Shown: piece by piece, positions 48,249 to 56,043 of the stretch
Position numbering within the stretch: the stretch's first letter is position 1
How the letters are laid out: each line of letters opens with the position of its first letter
Assembly: GCA_024401435.1 (NCBI GenBank)
Contig: JAKSLB010000001.1
Coordinates: forward strand, 124,001-188,000
Direction: 5' to 3'
Origin: Paludibacteraceae bacterium
GTDB taxonomy: Bacteria > Bacteroidota > Bacteroidia > Bacteroidales > Paludibacteraceae
Length of the DNA stretch: 64,000 nucleotides
Notes under the pieces: model-generated
What the model was told of the DNA's origin: nothing
The model's database searches: none
The model's input: the letters and a program-made list of their open reading frames with translations, nothing else
Translations under genes and position numbers: made by a program

Positions 48249-49013
48249 ATGAAACTAATTATCAATCCCGAATTTAATAGCTATTCGTCTTTTATAGAAT
48301 CTATCCCATCCATTTTCGATCGAGAAGGAGAAACAATTTACAAAGCACGAAATGAGATTAAAATATTCAGTATCAATGGGGTGATATTCAACGTAAAATC
48401 TTACAAAGTTCCTATCCTGATTAATCGAATTGTCTATACATTTTTTAGAGCGACTAAAGCAAAGAGAGCCTATGAATATGCTCTTCGACTACTATCACTA
48501 GATATTCTAACGCCAACACCTGTCGCATATATTGAAGAGAAACAAAACGGCTTACTCTCTCATGCCTATTTTATTAGTCTACACACTCCTATGGAAGGCA
48601 ATTTAAGGTTGTTCGGACTTCCCAACAACTCTTTTGAAGAGACGAAGGATTTAGCCATTGCCTTTGCACAATATACAGCACATCTCCACGAAAAGAGAGT
48701 TTTACATATAGACTATTCTCCTGGCAACATTCTTTACGAAAAGAGAGATGATGGCTCCTATAATTTTTCGCTGATTGACATTAATCGAATGAAGTTTTGT
48801 GATGTAGACATGCAAACTGGTTGTGCAAATTTTGCAAGGATGTGGGGAAGTGACCAATTCTTTGAAACCATCGCCTATGCTTATGCAAAAGAACGAGGAT
48901 GGAATGAGAAGATTTGTAAGAAAATTGTCTTTGAAGCTCGCGATGAAGATAGGAAACAACGTAAAAAGAAAGAAGAATTCAAGAAAAAAATAAGGCCTTT
49001 ATTAAAAAAATAA
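48249..49013 (+). CDS. Kdo/WaaP-family lipopolysaccharide kinase-like protein
   Basis: A 254-residue protein-kinase-like enzyme of the type that phosphorylates Kdo or heptose in LPS. Visible sites are NVKSYKVP (lysine for ATP, about residue 55), the catalytic loop VLHIDYSPGNILYE (about 154-167) and the metal-binding segment SLIDINRMKF (about 176). The C-terminus is a highly basic tail. Together with three glycosyltransferases next to it, LPS-core modification is the likely job. The substrate is not established. Confidence 0.85.
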   Translation: MKLIINPEFNSYSSFIESIPSIFDREGETIYKARNEIKIFSINGVIFNVKSYKVPILINRIVYTFFRATKAKRAYEYALRLLSLDILTPTPVAYIEEKQNGLLSHAYFISLHTPMEGNLRLFGLPNNSFEETKDLAIAFAQYTAHLHEKRVLHIDYSPGNILYEKRDDGSYNFSLIDINRMKFCDVDMQTGCANFARMWGSDQFFETIAYAYAKERGWNEKICKKIVFEARDEDRKQRKKKEEFKKKIRPLLKK

Positions 49014-49215
49014 TTCGATTTTAAACCTTCTAACCATACTTTTCGAATCTGCTAATACAAGTTTGTTTTCTTAAGTTGGCAACTAGTTCGAAAAATTGGC
49101 AGTGTTATAAATCATCCATCAGATAATAAAATTTTGTAATATTTGACAAATAATAATAAATCAAGGAGCATTTGCTTTTTTTAGATATATAATATATTGC
49201 AAAAAAAAATTATAT

Positions 49216-49223
49216 TAATTTTG
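49216..49223 (+). promoter_or_regulatory. possible -7 box before the T9SS-tail fragment
   Basis: TAATTTTG, about 60 nt before the ATG at 49283. A TTG at 49197 is 16 nt upstream, shorter than usual. The rest of 49014-49282 shows no gene. Confidence 0.35.
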
Positions 49224-49282
49224 GATGACAAATAATGTCCATTTTTGGAATAACAAAAGGATAGTGATAATAAAAATTTAAA

Positions 49283-49383
49283 ATGCAGTCAAACGAAAAA
49301 TACAATCTTTTTGGACAAAAATCCCGATGTCTCAAAAAGGAATGTATGTCCAAAACGGAAAACTATATTACGAAAAGGAATAA
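49283..49383 (+). pseudogene. frameshifted fragment resembling a T9SS type A C-terminal tail
   Basis: From the ATG at 49283 one frame reads MQSNEKYNLFGQKS. After a CCC run near 49323-49325, a second frame continues MSQKGMYVQNGKLYYEKE and stops at 49383. Together YNLFGQK and KGMYVQNGK match the pattern at the very end of T9SS type A sorting domains (YNLxGQxV ... KGIYIxNGKK). One base missing in the C run would account for the shift. Without the repair the first frame runs on to 49393 as a 36-residue product. The joined product would be only 33 residues, so this is probably the relic of a larger cargo gene. Confidence 0.45.
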
Positions 49384-49398
49384 ACTGTATTGAAAAGA

Positions 49399-49432
49399 CA
49401 TTGAATTGAATTGAATTCAATTCAATTCAATG
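49399..49432. repeat. perfect 34-bp palindrome built from GAATT repeats
   Basis: Three TTGAA/GAATT steps lead to a central GAATTC, then mirror out, bounded by CA and TG. The arms are 17 nt with no loop. It lies 16 bp after the stop of the T9SS-tail fragment. It is not followed by a T run, so it is a poor intrinsic terminator. The function is unknown. Confidence 0.85.
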
Positions 49433-49550
49433 CTGAAGGTATTTTCCCTTGTCCTTTTTTATATTTTATAGAGATATATTTAGTAGATAATTTTTATTTA
49501 ATATACATGATTCTTGATTTTACAAGTTCGATCAAAAAAATTGTAAATTT

Positions 49551-50150
49551 ATGAATCTGTTTAAATTCATGAATAGTATGAAAAAAATTCTGATTTTTAT
49601 TTTCTTAATATGTGGAATCTCTTCTTATGGAGCAAAAATTATTAATGCACCAGAGGGTGAACGTTTTGATTATATCCCCTATCGTGCAGGTGTTCAAATG
49701 CCCAACATGATTCCCACATTAGTATCTAATACGGATTCCACATTCACACTATGGATATATAAGTGTGTCTTGTCTAACCCATATGACCCATCTCAAAGGT
49801 TATGTCACGTCGGTTTGGAATGGGCAAGAAAATTGAAAAATAAATATCAATGGAATCTGAACAATTATTTCAAAGCTACAACATTTTATTCTATAGAAGA
49901 AGCCAGAGACTTTGTGAAAAAAATGGAGGAATATATGGAAAAGTATCACGATAATTATGAAAATGCTCCTGAAATCCAGTTAAACGACAGTATTGTATGT
50001 TATCCTGCTTACAATAATAGATTCATTTCGCTTGTTTTGCATCCTGAATACTACTATTTAGTATTTGTCAATAAGAATAATAACAGTTACTTCGGGCAAA
50101 TTCTCAGACTGGATCTTGATTGTATTACACGTAGAATGCCGGATAAATAG
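49551..50150 (+). CDS. hypothetical secreted protein
   Basis: A 199-residue protein of no recognised family. A signal peptide is clear whichever start is used (MKKILIFIFLICGISSYGA, from the ATG at 49578; ATGs at 49551 and 49569 extend it by 9 and 3 residues). The mature part is rich in Tyr and Asn, with an amphipathic helix (SIEEARDFVKKMEEYMEKYH, about 123-142) and four cysteines. It probably acts in the periplasm or outside the cell. It has its own terminator, and no good promoter box was found upstream. Confidence 0.7.
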   Translation: MNLFKFMNSMKKILIFIFLICGISSYGAKIINAPEGERFDYIPYRAGVQMPNMIPTLVSNTDSTFTLWIYKCVLSNPYDPSQRLCHVGLEWARKLKNKYQWNLNNYFKATTFYSIEEARDFVKKMEEYMEKYHDNYENAPEIQLNDSIVCYPAYNNRFISLVLHPEYYYLVFVNKNNNSYFGQILRLDLDCITRRMPDK

Positions 50151-50205
50151 ACTGGTTTTTCTTTCGTTATTGAATAGATTGACTCTATATGTTTCTTTTA
50201 TATTC

Positions 50206-50240
50206 TCAGGGATGGCATTCTATGACCATCCCTGATTTTT
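50206..50240 (+). terminator. terminator after the hypothetical secreted protein
   Basis: A 10-bp stem (TCAGGGATGG with its complement), a 10-nt loop and TTTTT, 56 nt after the stop codon. Confidence 0.82.
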
Positions 50241-50417
50241 CTCCTTGTACTTTATGTTAGCGGTGCATTTAAAAAGAGTGGTGAATTTCATAGGAGGAAA
50301 AGATAAAATATGAAATCACCCAATGAAATCTTCCATTCCTGTTCCTGAAGATTTAAACTGAGTCGGACTTGTCTGACAAAAATTTTTGTGTCATTACGAA
50401 AATACACATGTAATAAC
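50241..50417 (+). other. leader region upstream of hipBA
   Basis: No real gene. Two minor items: an AGGAGG at about 50292 before a 12-codon ATG frame (50310-50348), unusual because Bacteroidetes rarely use strong Shine-Dalgarno sequences; and an imperfect inverted repeat TGACA...TGTCA at 50374-50393 with half-sites like those of the hipB operators. Confidence 0.35.
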
Positions 50418-50418
50418 A

Positions 50419-50432
50419 TATCAGATTTGACA
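50419..50432. promoter_or_regulatory. hipBA operator 1
   Basis: TATCAGATTTGACA, an imperfect 14-bp palindrome upstream of the -7 box. Same sequence as operator 2 except one base. Binding by the adjacent HipB-like repressor is inferred. Confidence 0.6.
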
Positions 50433-50441
50433 AATAAAGAA

Positions 50442-50449
50442 TATATTTG
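50442..50449 (+). promoter_or_regulatory. -7 box of the hipBA operon
   Basis: TATATTTG, lying between the two operator palindromes, so repressor bound at both would cover the promoter. Confidence 0.6.
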
Positions 50450-50459
50450 CAATGTAATA

Positions 50460-50473
50460 TATCAAATTTGACA
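50460..50473. promoter_or_regulatory. hipBA operator 2
   Basis: TATCAAATTTGACA, a 14-bp palindrome with one mismatched pair, ending 2 nt before the hipB ATG. Its start is 41 bp from that of operator 1, close to four helical turns. Confidence 0.65.
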
Positions 50474-50475
50474 TT

Positions 50476-50823
50476 ATGGATAATATTTACATGCTTTCTG
50501 ACACAGATATTACCAACAGAATATCAGCCAAACTTAAGGAGCTTAGACTAAAACAAAACATATCACGCCAAGATCTTGCTTTGAATTCAGGTGTATCCGT
50601 GTCTTCTATCATACGGATGGAAGAGGGCGAGATAAAATCCTTCGAATCATTCATTCGCCTAGTAAGGACATTAGGGAAATTGGAAGTTTTCTTACCTCTT
50701 GTAGAGGAAGAAGAAATCAGTCCTAACGAATATTTCAAAATGATGCAGTCTGCTGCCCAAAAGAAAAGGAAGCGTGCATCCAAAAACAACATTATAAATA
50801 AACAGGAAGACTCAGAATGGTAG
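50476..50823 (+). CDS. hipB: HipB-like antitoxin/XRE-family repressor
   Basis: A 115-residue DNA-binding antitoxin. The helix-turn-helix domain spans about residues 13-70 (ISAKLKELRLKQNISRQDLA, then SGVSVSSIIRMEEGEIKSF). The tail is charged and ends in a tryptophan, as E. coli HipB does. It should neutralise HipA and repress the operon through the two palindromes at 50419-50432 and 50460-50473. It overlaps hipA by 7 nt, typical of toxin-antitoxin pairs. An internal ATG at 50491 is a possible alternative start. Confidence 0.9.
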   Translation: MDNIYMLSDTDITNRISAKLKELRLKQNISRQDLALNSGVSVSSIIRMEEGEIKSFESFIRLVRTLGKLEVFLPLVEEEEISPNEYFKMMQSAAQKKRKRASKNNIINKQEDSEW

Positions 50824-52097
50824 ACGTAGCACAAGTAAAAATGTTCGGACTTATAGTTGGTTCTGTAAGTTGGAACGAACAATATGGAGTTGCAAGGTTT
50901 GAATATGACCCCGACTTCGTAAAAAAAGGAATCCAACCTTCACCCATTCTAATGCCTGCAAGAGAAGGCAGAATATATAGTTTTGGAGAACTTAACAAAG
51001 AAACATTCAAAGGTCTCCCCGGAATGTTGGCAGATTCATTGCCAGACACTTATGGACGAGCCTTGTTTGACAAATGGCTGTCCCTTATAGGAAGAACAAC
51101 CAGCAATACAGTGGAATCTCTCTGTTTTATGGGCAAAAGATGCATGGGAGCACTTGAATTTGAACCTGTAATCGAAACCGCTCGTCAGGCAGAACATAAA
51201 ATTGAAATAGATAACCTTGTTACTGTCGCTCAAGAGGCACTTACTCAAAAAGAAAGCTTTCAGACGAATCTGAGCGACAACAAAAAAAATGCCATTGCAG
51301 AAATCCTGCGTCTGGGAACATCAGCCGGAGGTCAAAGAGCCAAGGCGATTATCGCTTATAATAAAGCTACAGGAGAGGTACGCTCGGGACAAGTGGAAGC
51401 ACCGTCAGGATTCGACTATTATCTGATAAAACTGGATGGCGTCTCTGCAAAGGCTGGATTCAAGGAAACGGGAAACTATGGTCGTCTTGAATATTCGTTT
51501 TCAAAACTGGTGAAGAAATGCGGAATCGATATGACGGAATGCTCCTTGATTGAAGAAAATGGAAGAGCTCATTTCCTTACAAAGCGGTTTGATCGGCAGA
51601 ATGGGGAGAAAATCCACATGCAGACCCTCTGTGGTATTGCTCATTATGATTACAGATTGTTGAGAGGTTATTCCTACGAGCAAGCATTTAATGTGATGCG
51701 TGGCTTAAGACTCTCTTATTCTGAAGCACAGGAAATGTTCCGCAGGTTAGTGTTCAACATCGTTATAAGAAATCAGGATGATCATACGAAAAACATCTCA
51801 TTCCTAATGGACAAACAGGGGAAATGGAGATTGTCTCCTGCTTATGATATGTGTTACTCGTACAATCCGGACGGCTCATGGACTTCTGCTCATCAGATGT
51901 CAGTAAACGGCAAGTATGATGACATTACCCGAGAAGATCTGTTGGAACTGGCAACGCGTAACAATATCCGTAACGCCTCTCAAATCATAGAGAATATTTG
52001 TGATGTATGTGCAACCTGGCCCATGATTGCAAAGGAATGCGATGTACCTCAATCAATGATTAACAAATGTTTCAACAACATGCAGCTCTCAATCTAA
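50817..52097 (+). CDS. hipA: HipA-like serine/threonine kinase toxin
   Basis: A 426-residue kinase of the HipA family. E. coli HipA phosphorylates glutamyl-tRNA synthetase and causes growth arrest and persistence; the target here is unknown. The HipA N-terminal subdomain (about 1-115) is followed by the kinase domain. The regulatory P-loop is GTSAGGQRAK (167-176, Ser169 matching the autophosphorylated Ser150 of E. coli). The ATP lysine lies in YYLIKLD (201-207), the catalytic loop is RNQDDHTKN (318-326), and the metal site is SPAYDM (340-345). All key residues are present, so the toxin looks active. A 12-bp inverted repeat follows at 52116-52158. Confidence 0.93.
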   Translation: MVDVAQVKMFGLIVGSVSWNEQYGVARFEYDPDFVKKGIQPSPILMPAREGRIYSFGELNKETFKGLPGMLADSLPDTYGRALFDKWLSLIGRTTSNTVESLCFMGKRCMGALEFEPVIETARQAEHKIEIDNLVTVAQEALTQKESFQTNLSDNKKNAIAEILRLGTSAGGQRAKAIIAYNKATGEVRSGQVEAPSGFDYYLIKLDGVSAKAGFKETGNYGRLEYSFSKLVKKCGIDMTECSLIEENGRAHFLTKRFDRQNGEKIHMQTLCGIAHYDYRLLRGYSYEQAFNVMRGLRLSYSEAQEMFRRLVFNIVIRNQDDHTKNISFLMDKQGKWRLSPAYDMCYSYNPDGSWTSAHQMSVNGKYDDITREDLLELATRNNIRNASQIIENICDVCATWPMIAKECDVPQSMINKCFNNMQLSI

Positions 52098-52115
52098 GAC
52101 TCCTCACATACACAT

Positions 52116-52158
52116 ACATGCAACGTTACATCCATAAAACAAATGAAACGTTGCATGT
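52116..52158. terminator. inverted repeat after hipA
   Basis: Perfect 12-bp arms (ACATGCAACGTT and complement) with a 19-nt loop, 18 nt after the hipA stop. There is no T run, so termination is uncertain; it may be an mRNA-end structure. Confidence 0.45.
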
Positions 52159-52254
52159 CTATTGACAAATTACAGAAAATCTACCTTCCTGTTTTCTCAT
52201 TCAAAAGGAGAAAGTACAACTGTCTCGTCTCCTGACTTCGTCAATGCAAATTGG

Positions 52255-52410
52255 TTATTTTGGACGTTCGTGTATGCTGACTCTGTCTGGAATGTTTTTA
52301 GCCGTCTGTTTAGCCCAATGATGCCTATGTCTCATTTTATACCGACAATGGCTATCTAGTTCACCAGACTCATCATTCCTAATGATTGCTTTTAGCGATT
52401 TTTCTTACAA
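52255..52410 (-). pseudogene. coding-like relic on the minus strand
   Basis: A frame without start codon gives about 51 residues that look coding (…ESGELDSHCRYKMRHRHHWA…), stops at 52255, and then continues in the same frame for another 17 codons with similar character (…DEVRRRDSCTFSF). The basic, His-rich composition is reminiscent of mobile-element proteins, but I do not recognise the family. The alternative is chance. Confidence 0.25.
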
Positions 52411-52426
52411 TCTCAGATAAATTCCA

Positions 52427-52505
52427 TATCTTTGCTCACGGGTAAGATGTTTGTACATAAGCAATACAAAATCAAACCTATTGGAGACTTCGGTCTCCTT
52501 TTTTG
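52427..52505 (+). ncRNA. candidate small RNA (orphan promoter plus terminator)
   Basis: TATCTTTG at 52427-52434 fits a Bacteroidetes -7 box. A textbook terminator follows at 52483-52505: a GGAGAC/GTCTCC stem with a TTCG tetraloop and then T6. A transcript of about 65 nt would run from about 52440. The only frame in it passes straight through the terminator, so a non-coding RNA is more likely. There is no clear -33 TTG. Confidence 0.45.
52483..52505 (+). terminator. TTCG-tetraloop terminator
   Basis: A 6-bp GC-rich stem, TTCG loop and TTTTTTG. No gene ends just upstream on this strand; hipA ends about 390 bp away. Confidence 0.85.
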
Positions 52506-52624
52506 TTTTTTATATTGCTTCAACAGACTCTTTTCTTGCACTTCTAAATTGAAAGTACTCTATAAAAATACCTTTTACTTCTACAGGATAAGAATTGAGT
52601 TTAGACACGCACGCGTTTTATTAC

Positions 52625-53359
52625 CTAATCCTTGTTCTTTTTCAGCTTTTCGTAATATTCTATTTGTCTATCCTGTTTAGATTGATACTTAGAATGTAGA
52701 AGAGCATACGCTTTTGTTTTTGGGAATAGGCAATACGTTTTATATCCGATGATCACTTCATGGACTTTCTTATGCCAACGTATGGATGGAATATTTTTAA
52801 AAATACGGAATTGATAGTCAGGGAAATGAAAATAATCTGACGGACTTACCTTATCCATATCTTCCCATACTGTCAGACTTTGATCCTCCTGTTTAATCAG
52901 ATTAATTCTTGGTAAACGGAAGGCTTCAATTTGAGGATTCGATGAAAGATAAGAATGAAAGTTTTCCAACAAATAGGGAGAAGGGAGTTCATCCGCATCC
53001 AATTGGAATACATAATCAGCTGTGGTATGCGCTAAGAGATTATTTTTGAATGTGCCAAAATCATCATTTAAAGGGAATTCAACTTGCGTATCTACCAATC
53101 CCGAAAATTCCGTCAAGACAGCACACACCTCTTCTGTAACGCGATCTTTGTCTTTTTGAACTAAAATCGTGTCACTTGACTGTTTATAGTTAGACAACAG
53201 GGTTAAAAGTTTACATAACTCCTCTGCCTCATTACAAACAGTAATCGCATAGCAGACAGATAAAGATGAGCATGAAGTAGAAGTTTCAAAATCCACCCAA
53301 CGTTTTTTGGAACCAACCAACGCCGCAAAAAAATTCAAAATTCTATTTTTCATATTCAT
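52625..53359 (-). CDS. family 2 glycosyltransferase (LPS-core type)
   Basis: A 244-residue GT-A enzyme. It shows SVCYAITVCNEAEELCKLLT (about residue 34), DDFGTFKNNLLAHTTADYVF (about 98-117) and the metal site FQLDADELPSPYLLENF (about 117-133), then RWHKKVHEVIIG, a layout like the WaaE/KdtX group. The donor is unknown. It lies 22 bp downstream of the glycerate-kinase-like gene on the same strand and is likely co-transcribed with it and the gene at 54293. Confidence 0.85.
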   Translation of the reverse strand: MNMKNRILNFFAALVGSKKRWVDFETSTSCSSLSVCYAITVCNEAEELCKLLTLLSNYKQSSDTILVQKDKDRVTEEVCAVLTEFSGLVDTQVEFPLNDDFGTFKNNLLAHTTADYVFQLDADELPSPYLLENFHSYLSSNPQIEAFRLPRINLIKQEDQSLTVWEDMDKVSPSDYFHFPDYQFRIFKNIPSIRWHKKVHEVIIGYKTYCLFPKTKAYALLHSKYQSKQDRQIEYYEKLKKNKD

Positions 53360-53381
53360 CCAACCTGTTACTCATCTAATA

Positions 53382-54287
53382 TTATAAACAAATACGATGA
53401 TCTGAACTAACGTTAAATAACATATCAGCACGTGCTGGCATCTCATTCAACATATAACGTGTTAATCGCTCGTAATGAGATATAAAACGACATAATTCTT
53501 CGTCCGACATAACCCGGAGATTCTTCTGACCTTCCGTTTTCAATCTCAATTTCTCTTCCTGTAAAGAACGCCATTCGTAAACCTTATCAAAAGAAGATAC
53601 TTTTAGCATAACCAAAATGTCTATTTTATCAAACAGAGGACGATAATTATCCTTCAGTTGACTATTGACATAACGACGCCAAACGCAATAGGGATCCTCA
53701 TTCCTTTCCAAGTCATTAATCGGAGTCAATAATTCCGTCTCCTTTTGTTCCACTGCTCCCATAAACCACCCATCAAAAAGGATAACATTCGGACGACCTA
53801 CAAACTTATCCCATTGAGATTGTGGGAATGGGTCATCTATTGCCTTATTAAAACGTGGTATAATAGTTTCTGTTTTAGGAGAGGCATTCAACAAGGAATT
53901 AATCACCTCCTCGCATAAGCGTACATTATGAGTACCGGGTACACCTCGAGTGATTAATAACGGGTGAACATCTTTGGCTAATTGTTCACGTTCAGCACGA
54001 GAAAGATAAAAATCATCTATGCTAAATGAGACAACTTTCATACCGAATTGTTTTTCCAAAACGACCTGTAACAAATGGCTAAAGGTAGTTTTACCTGCAC
54101 CCTGAGCGCCATTAATACCTATTATCTGAGTCTTTTCTTCTATGTTTAAACCAGTATGAATCAAGTTTGCCAAAGGACAATAAATACGATCCAAATCCTC
54201 CATGAGGATTGGGTCCAAAACGAGTTCTTTCAATTTGTTTCTGAAAGAAGTCTCTAAATCTATATTGCGAATTCCATACATAAGCAT
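53382..54287 (-). CDS. D-glycerate 3-kinase-like P-loop kinase
   Basis: A 301-residue cytoplasmic kinase of the plant/yeast glycerate-kinase type within the uridine-kinase-like P-loop group. Walker A is GINGAQGAGKTTFSH (about 58-72). SFSIDDFYLSRAEREQLA (about 96-113) and RGVPGTHNVRL (about 123) are family signatures, followed by FDGWFMGA and YVNSQLKDNY. It would phosphorylate D-glycerate to 3-phosphoglycerate; substrate choice is by similarity only. An alternative ATG lies at 54281. It starts 5 bp after the stop of the thioredoxin-fold gene, so the two are co-transcribed. Confidence 0.8.
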   Translation of the reverse strand: MLMYGIRNIDLETSFRNKLKELVLDPILMEDLDRIYCPLANLIHTGLNIEEKTQIIGINGAQGAGKTTFSHLLQVVLEKQFGMKVVSFSIDDFYLSRAEREQLAKDVHPLLITRGVPGTHNVRLCEEVINSLLNASPKTETIIPRFNKAIDDPFPQSQWDKFVGRPNVILFDGWFMGAVEQKETELLTPINDLERNEDPYCVWRRYVNSQLKDNYRPLFDKIDILVMLKVSSFDKVYEWRSLQEEKLRLKTEGQKNLRVMSDEELCRFISHYERLTRYMLNEMPARADMLFNVSSDHRICL

Positions 54288-54292
54288 AAATT

Positions 54293-55681
54293 TTAATTAG
54301 ATTTAAATATTCTTTGCAACAACAATCGTAATTCGTCTGTAGGTTCTGCCCCTTTTGTCATTAGGAAATTTCCATCCTTATCAATTAAGAAAAAACTGGG
54401 TATGCTTTTGATATTATATAATTTCTTTAGCGCATCTGAATCTTCAGCTAATAAAAAATGCATCCGACCAGCATAACGTTGTGCAATTTTTCGTACCGCC
54501 TCAGGAGTATCGTACAAACCTACGTTTAAAATTAACAAATCGTTTTTATAATCATTTTGAAAACGAAGTAAAACATCCAAATCCTTCTGTGTTTGATCTA
54601 TCACTGAATTTTCAAAATTCAAATATATATATTTCCCTTTATAATCCAACAAATTTTTCTTTTTTCCTTCAAGCGTTTTCATTTTGAAGTCTGGCGCCGA
54701 AGATCCAATGATGTTCGATGTTGTATTATTAAGAATATAAGTTAGCAAATCTCTATTCTGTTGTGAGGCAATGCCAGAACCGATTTTCTGTAACAAATCC
54801 ATCACCTTGAACTGATTGAATTGACTTTGGTTTACTAAGTCATACAACCACTTAATAGCAACCAATTCTCTCAAAGATGGATCTGTGATTCCATATCGAT
54901 TGGAAATCAACATAAAATACATTTTGACATTCCCCTCTTCTATAATACGCTGGAAAGCCAAATATTGCTCTCTGTCATATTGAGACTGAGGAATAAAATT
55001 CTCAAACAAATTATTGAAAATATCCCAAAAGGCAGGATTTTGCTCATCCGCCCCTAATTTATTTAATCGTAAAATTAAACTATCCTGATATACTTGTGAA
55101 GAAGAATTTAAAAGCAAAAGAAAACGATTTTCCATATACCGTCCCAAAAAAGGATCAGCATACAAATCGTTAAATATCTCCTTCATCTGATCTATAGAAT
55201 TCATAAATGAATCCACCGTTCCTCCATAAAGAACATGCTTCATAGAATAGAAATCGTATGCATCCTCAAACTCTAGCAACTTCGCGTTAAAATCGGTCTC
55301 CTTCATACCGACAATCTGTAAAAAGATATCAGCTGGTTTATAATATGGATCCAACATTTGAGCTAAAGTTCGTTCTGCATAAGGTGGCATTTTCACCTCA
55401 TATTTTCCACCTGGTTCAAGGAAGATATAACCTTTAAATGTCTCATTCGGGATAAACGCTTGAATAGGAGACGACACATCAGCTTTCAATTTGAAAGCAC
55501 CCGATGCATCTACCACACACGAGTCTAATGTACGTTGCATTCCAACAACTCCATCCATATAGCAGTTAAGTTTTATCACTTTACCTGCATAAGAAGGATC
55601 CGTACCAAAAAGAGTCGTCGTCTTGGCAAATACACCTAAGGAAAGGTGAAGAAACAATATGATTGATAATAAGTCTCTCAT
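54293..55681 (-). CDS. DUF4369-type thioredoxin-fold protein lacking the redox cysteines
   Basis: A protein of about 462 residues with a signal peptide ending near residue 20 (LGVFAK). It has an N-terminal beta-rich DUF4369-like region (about 20-110), a helical middle, and a C-terminal TlpA-like thioredoxin fold (about 325-462; SAPDFKMKTLEGKKKNLLDY and IKSIPSFFLIDKDGNF). Where TlpA proteins have WCxPC, this one reads YLNFENSVIDQTQKDL, with no cysteine, so it cannot do disulfide exchange. The true start may be the ATG at 55690 or 55681. It is probably first in an operon with the glycerate-kinase-like gene. Confidence 0.8.
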   Translation of the reverse strand: MRDLLSIILFLHLSLGVFAKTTTLFGTDPSYAGKVIKLNCYMDGVVGMQRTLDSCVVDASGAFKLKADVSSPIQAFIPNETFKGYIFLEPGGKYEVKMPPYAERTLAQMLDPYYKPADIFLQIVGMKETDFNAKLLEFEDAYDFYSMKHVLYGGTVDSFMNSIDQMKEIFNDLYADPFLGRYMENRFLLLLNSSSQVYQDSLILRLNKLGADEQNPAFWDIFNNLFENFIPQSQYDREQYLAFQRIIEEGNVKMYFMLISNRYGITDPSLRELVAIKWLYDLVNQSQFNQFKVMDLLQKIGSGIASQQNRDLLTYILNNTTSNIIGSSAPDFKMKTLEGKKKNLLDYKGKYIYLNFENSVIDQTQKDLDVLLRFQNDYKNDLLILNVGLYDTPEAVRKIAQRYAGRMHFLLAEDSDALKKLYNIKSIPSFFLIDKDGNFLMTKGAEPTDELRLLLQRIFKSN

Positions 55682-55690
55682 CTTACACAT

Positions 55691-55898
55691 TTAAAAATAC
55701 AAATTTAAAAAATTATTTCAATGTTCATCAAATAAATTGCTATGACATCTTAATTTTTTCAATAGATTTTACACACATAGTTCTTGTTTAATCAATGAAA
55801 AACAACAAAATAAATATAACTAATATTGATGATGCACAAATTATGAATGATTATAGATTTTTTTAATATCGTAACAATTGAAACAAACAAACTACAAT
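55691..55898. other. intergenic stretch upstream of the thioredoxin-fold gene
   Basis: AT-rich, with no coding frame or clear promoter box I can support. Confidence 0.4.
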
Positions 55899-55988
55899 AT
55901 GAAACAAATAATATTAATAAAAAACAAAGGAACATCTACCTTTGCTTACGTTTTCAAACAAGACATTAAACTTTGTTATTGGGAGTAA
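55899..55988 (+). CDS. possible 29-residue small protein
   Basis: An ATG frame of 29 codons (begins MKQIILIKNKGTSTFAYVFK) on the plus strand between two leftward genes. Base use looks coding, but there is no clear promoter. An 8-bp inverted repeat (56044-56081) lies downstream. The family is unknown; it may be chance or a relic. Confidence 0.25.
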   Translation: MKQIILIKNKGTSTFAYVFKQDIKLCYWE

Positions 55989-56043
55989 GGACAAGTTTAC
56001 TTCAATGTTTTTTGACGAAGAAATATATGGAAAATTCTACCGT

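Noticed and set aside
49283..49393. Programmed ribosomal frameshifting in the T9SS-tail fragment
   Set aside because: There is no slippery heptamer and no downstream structure at the right distance. A one-base deletion in a C run is simpler.
52162..52359. 65-codon plus-strand frame after hipA
   Set aside because: Composition is not protein-like. The opposite strand looks more coding, and no start signal precedes it.
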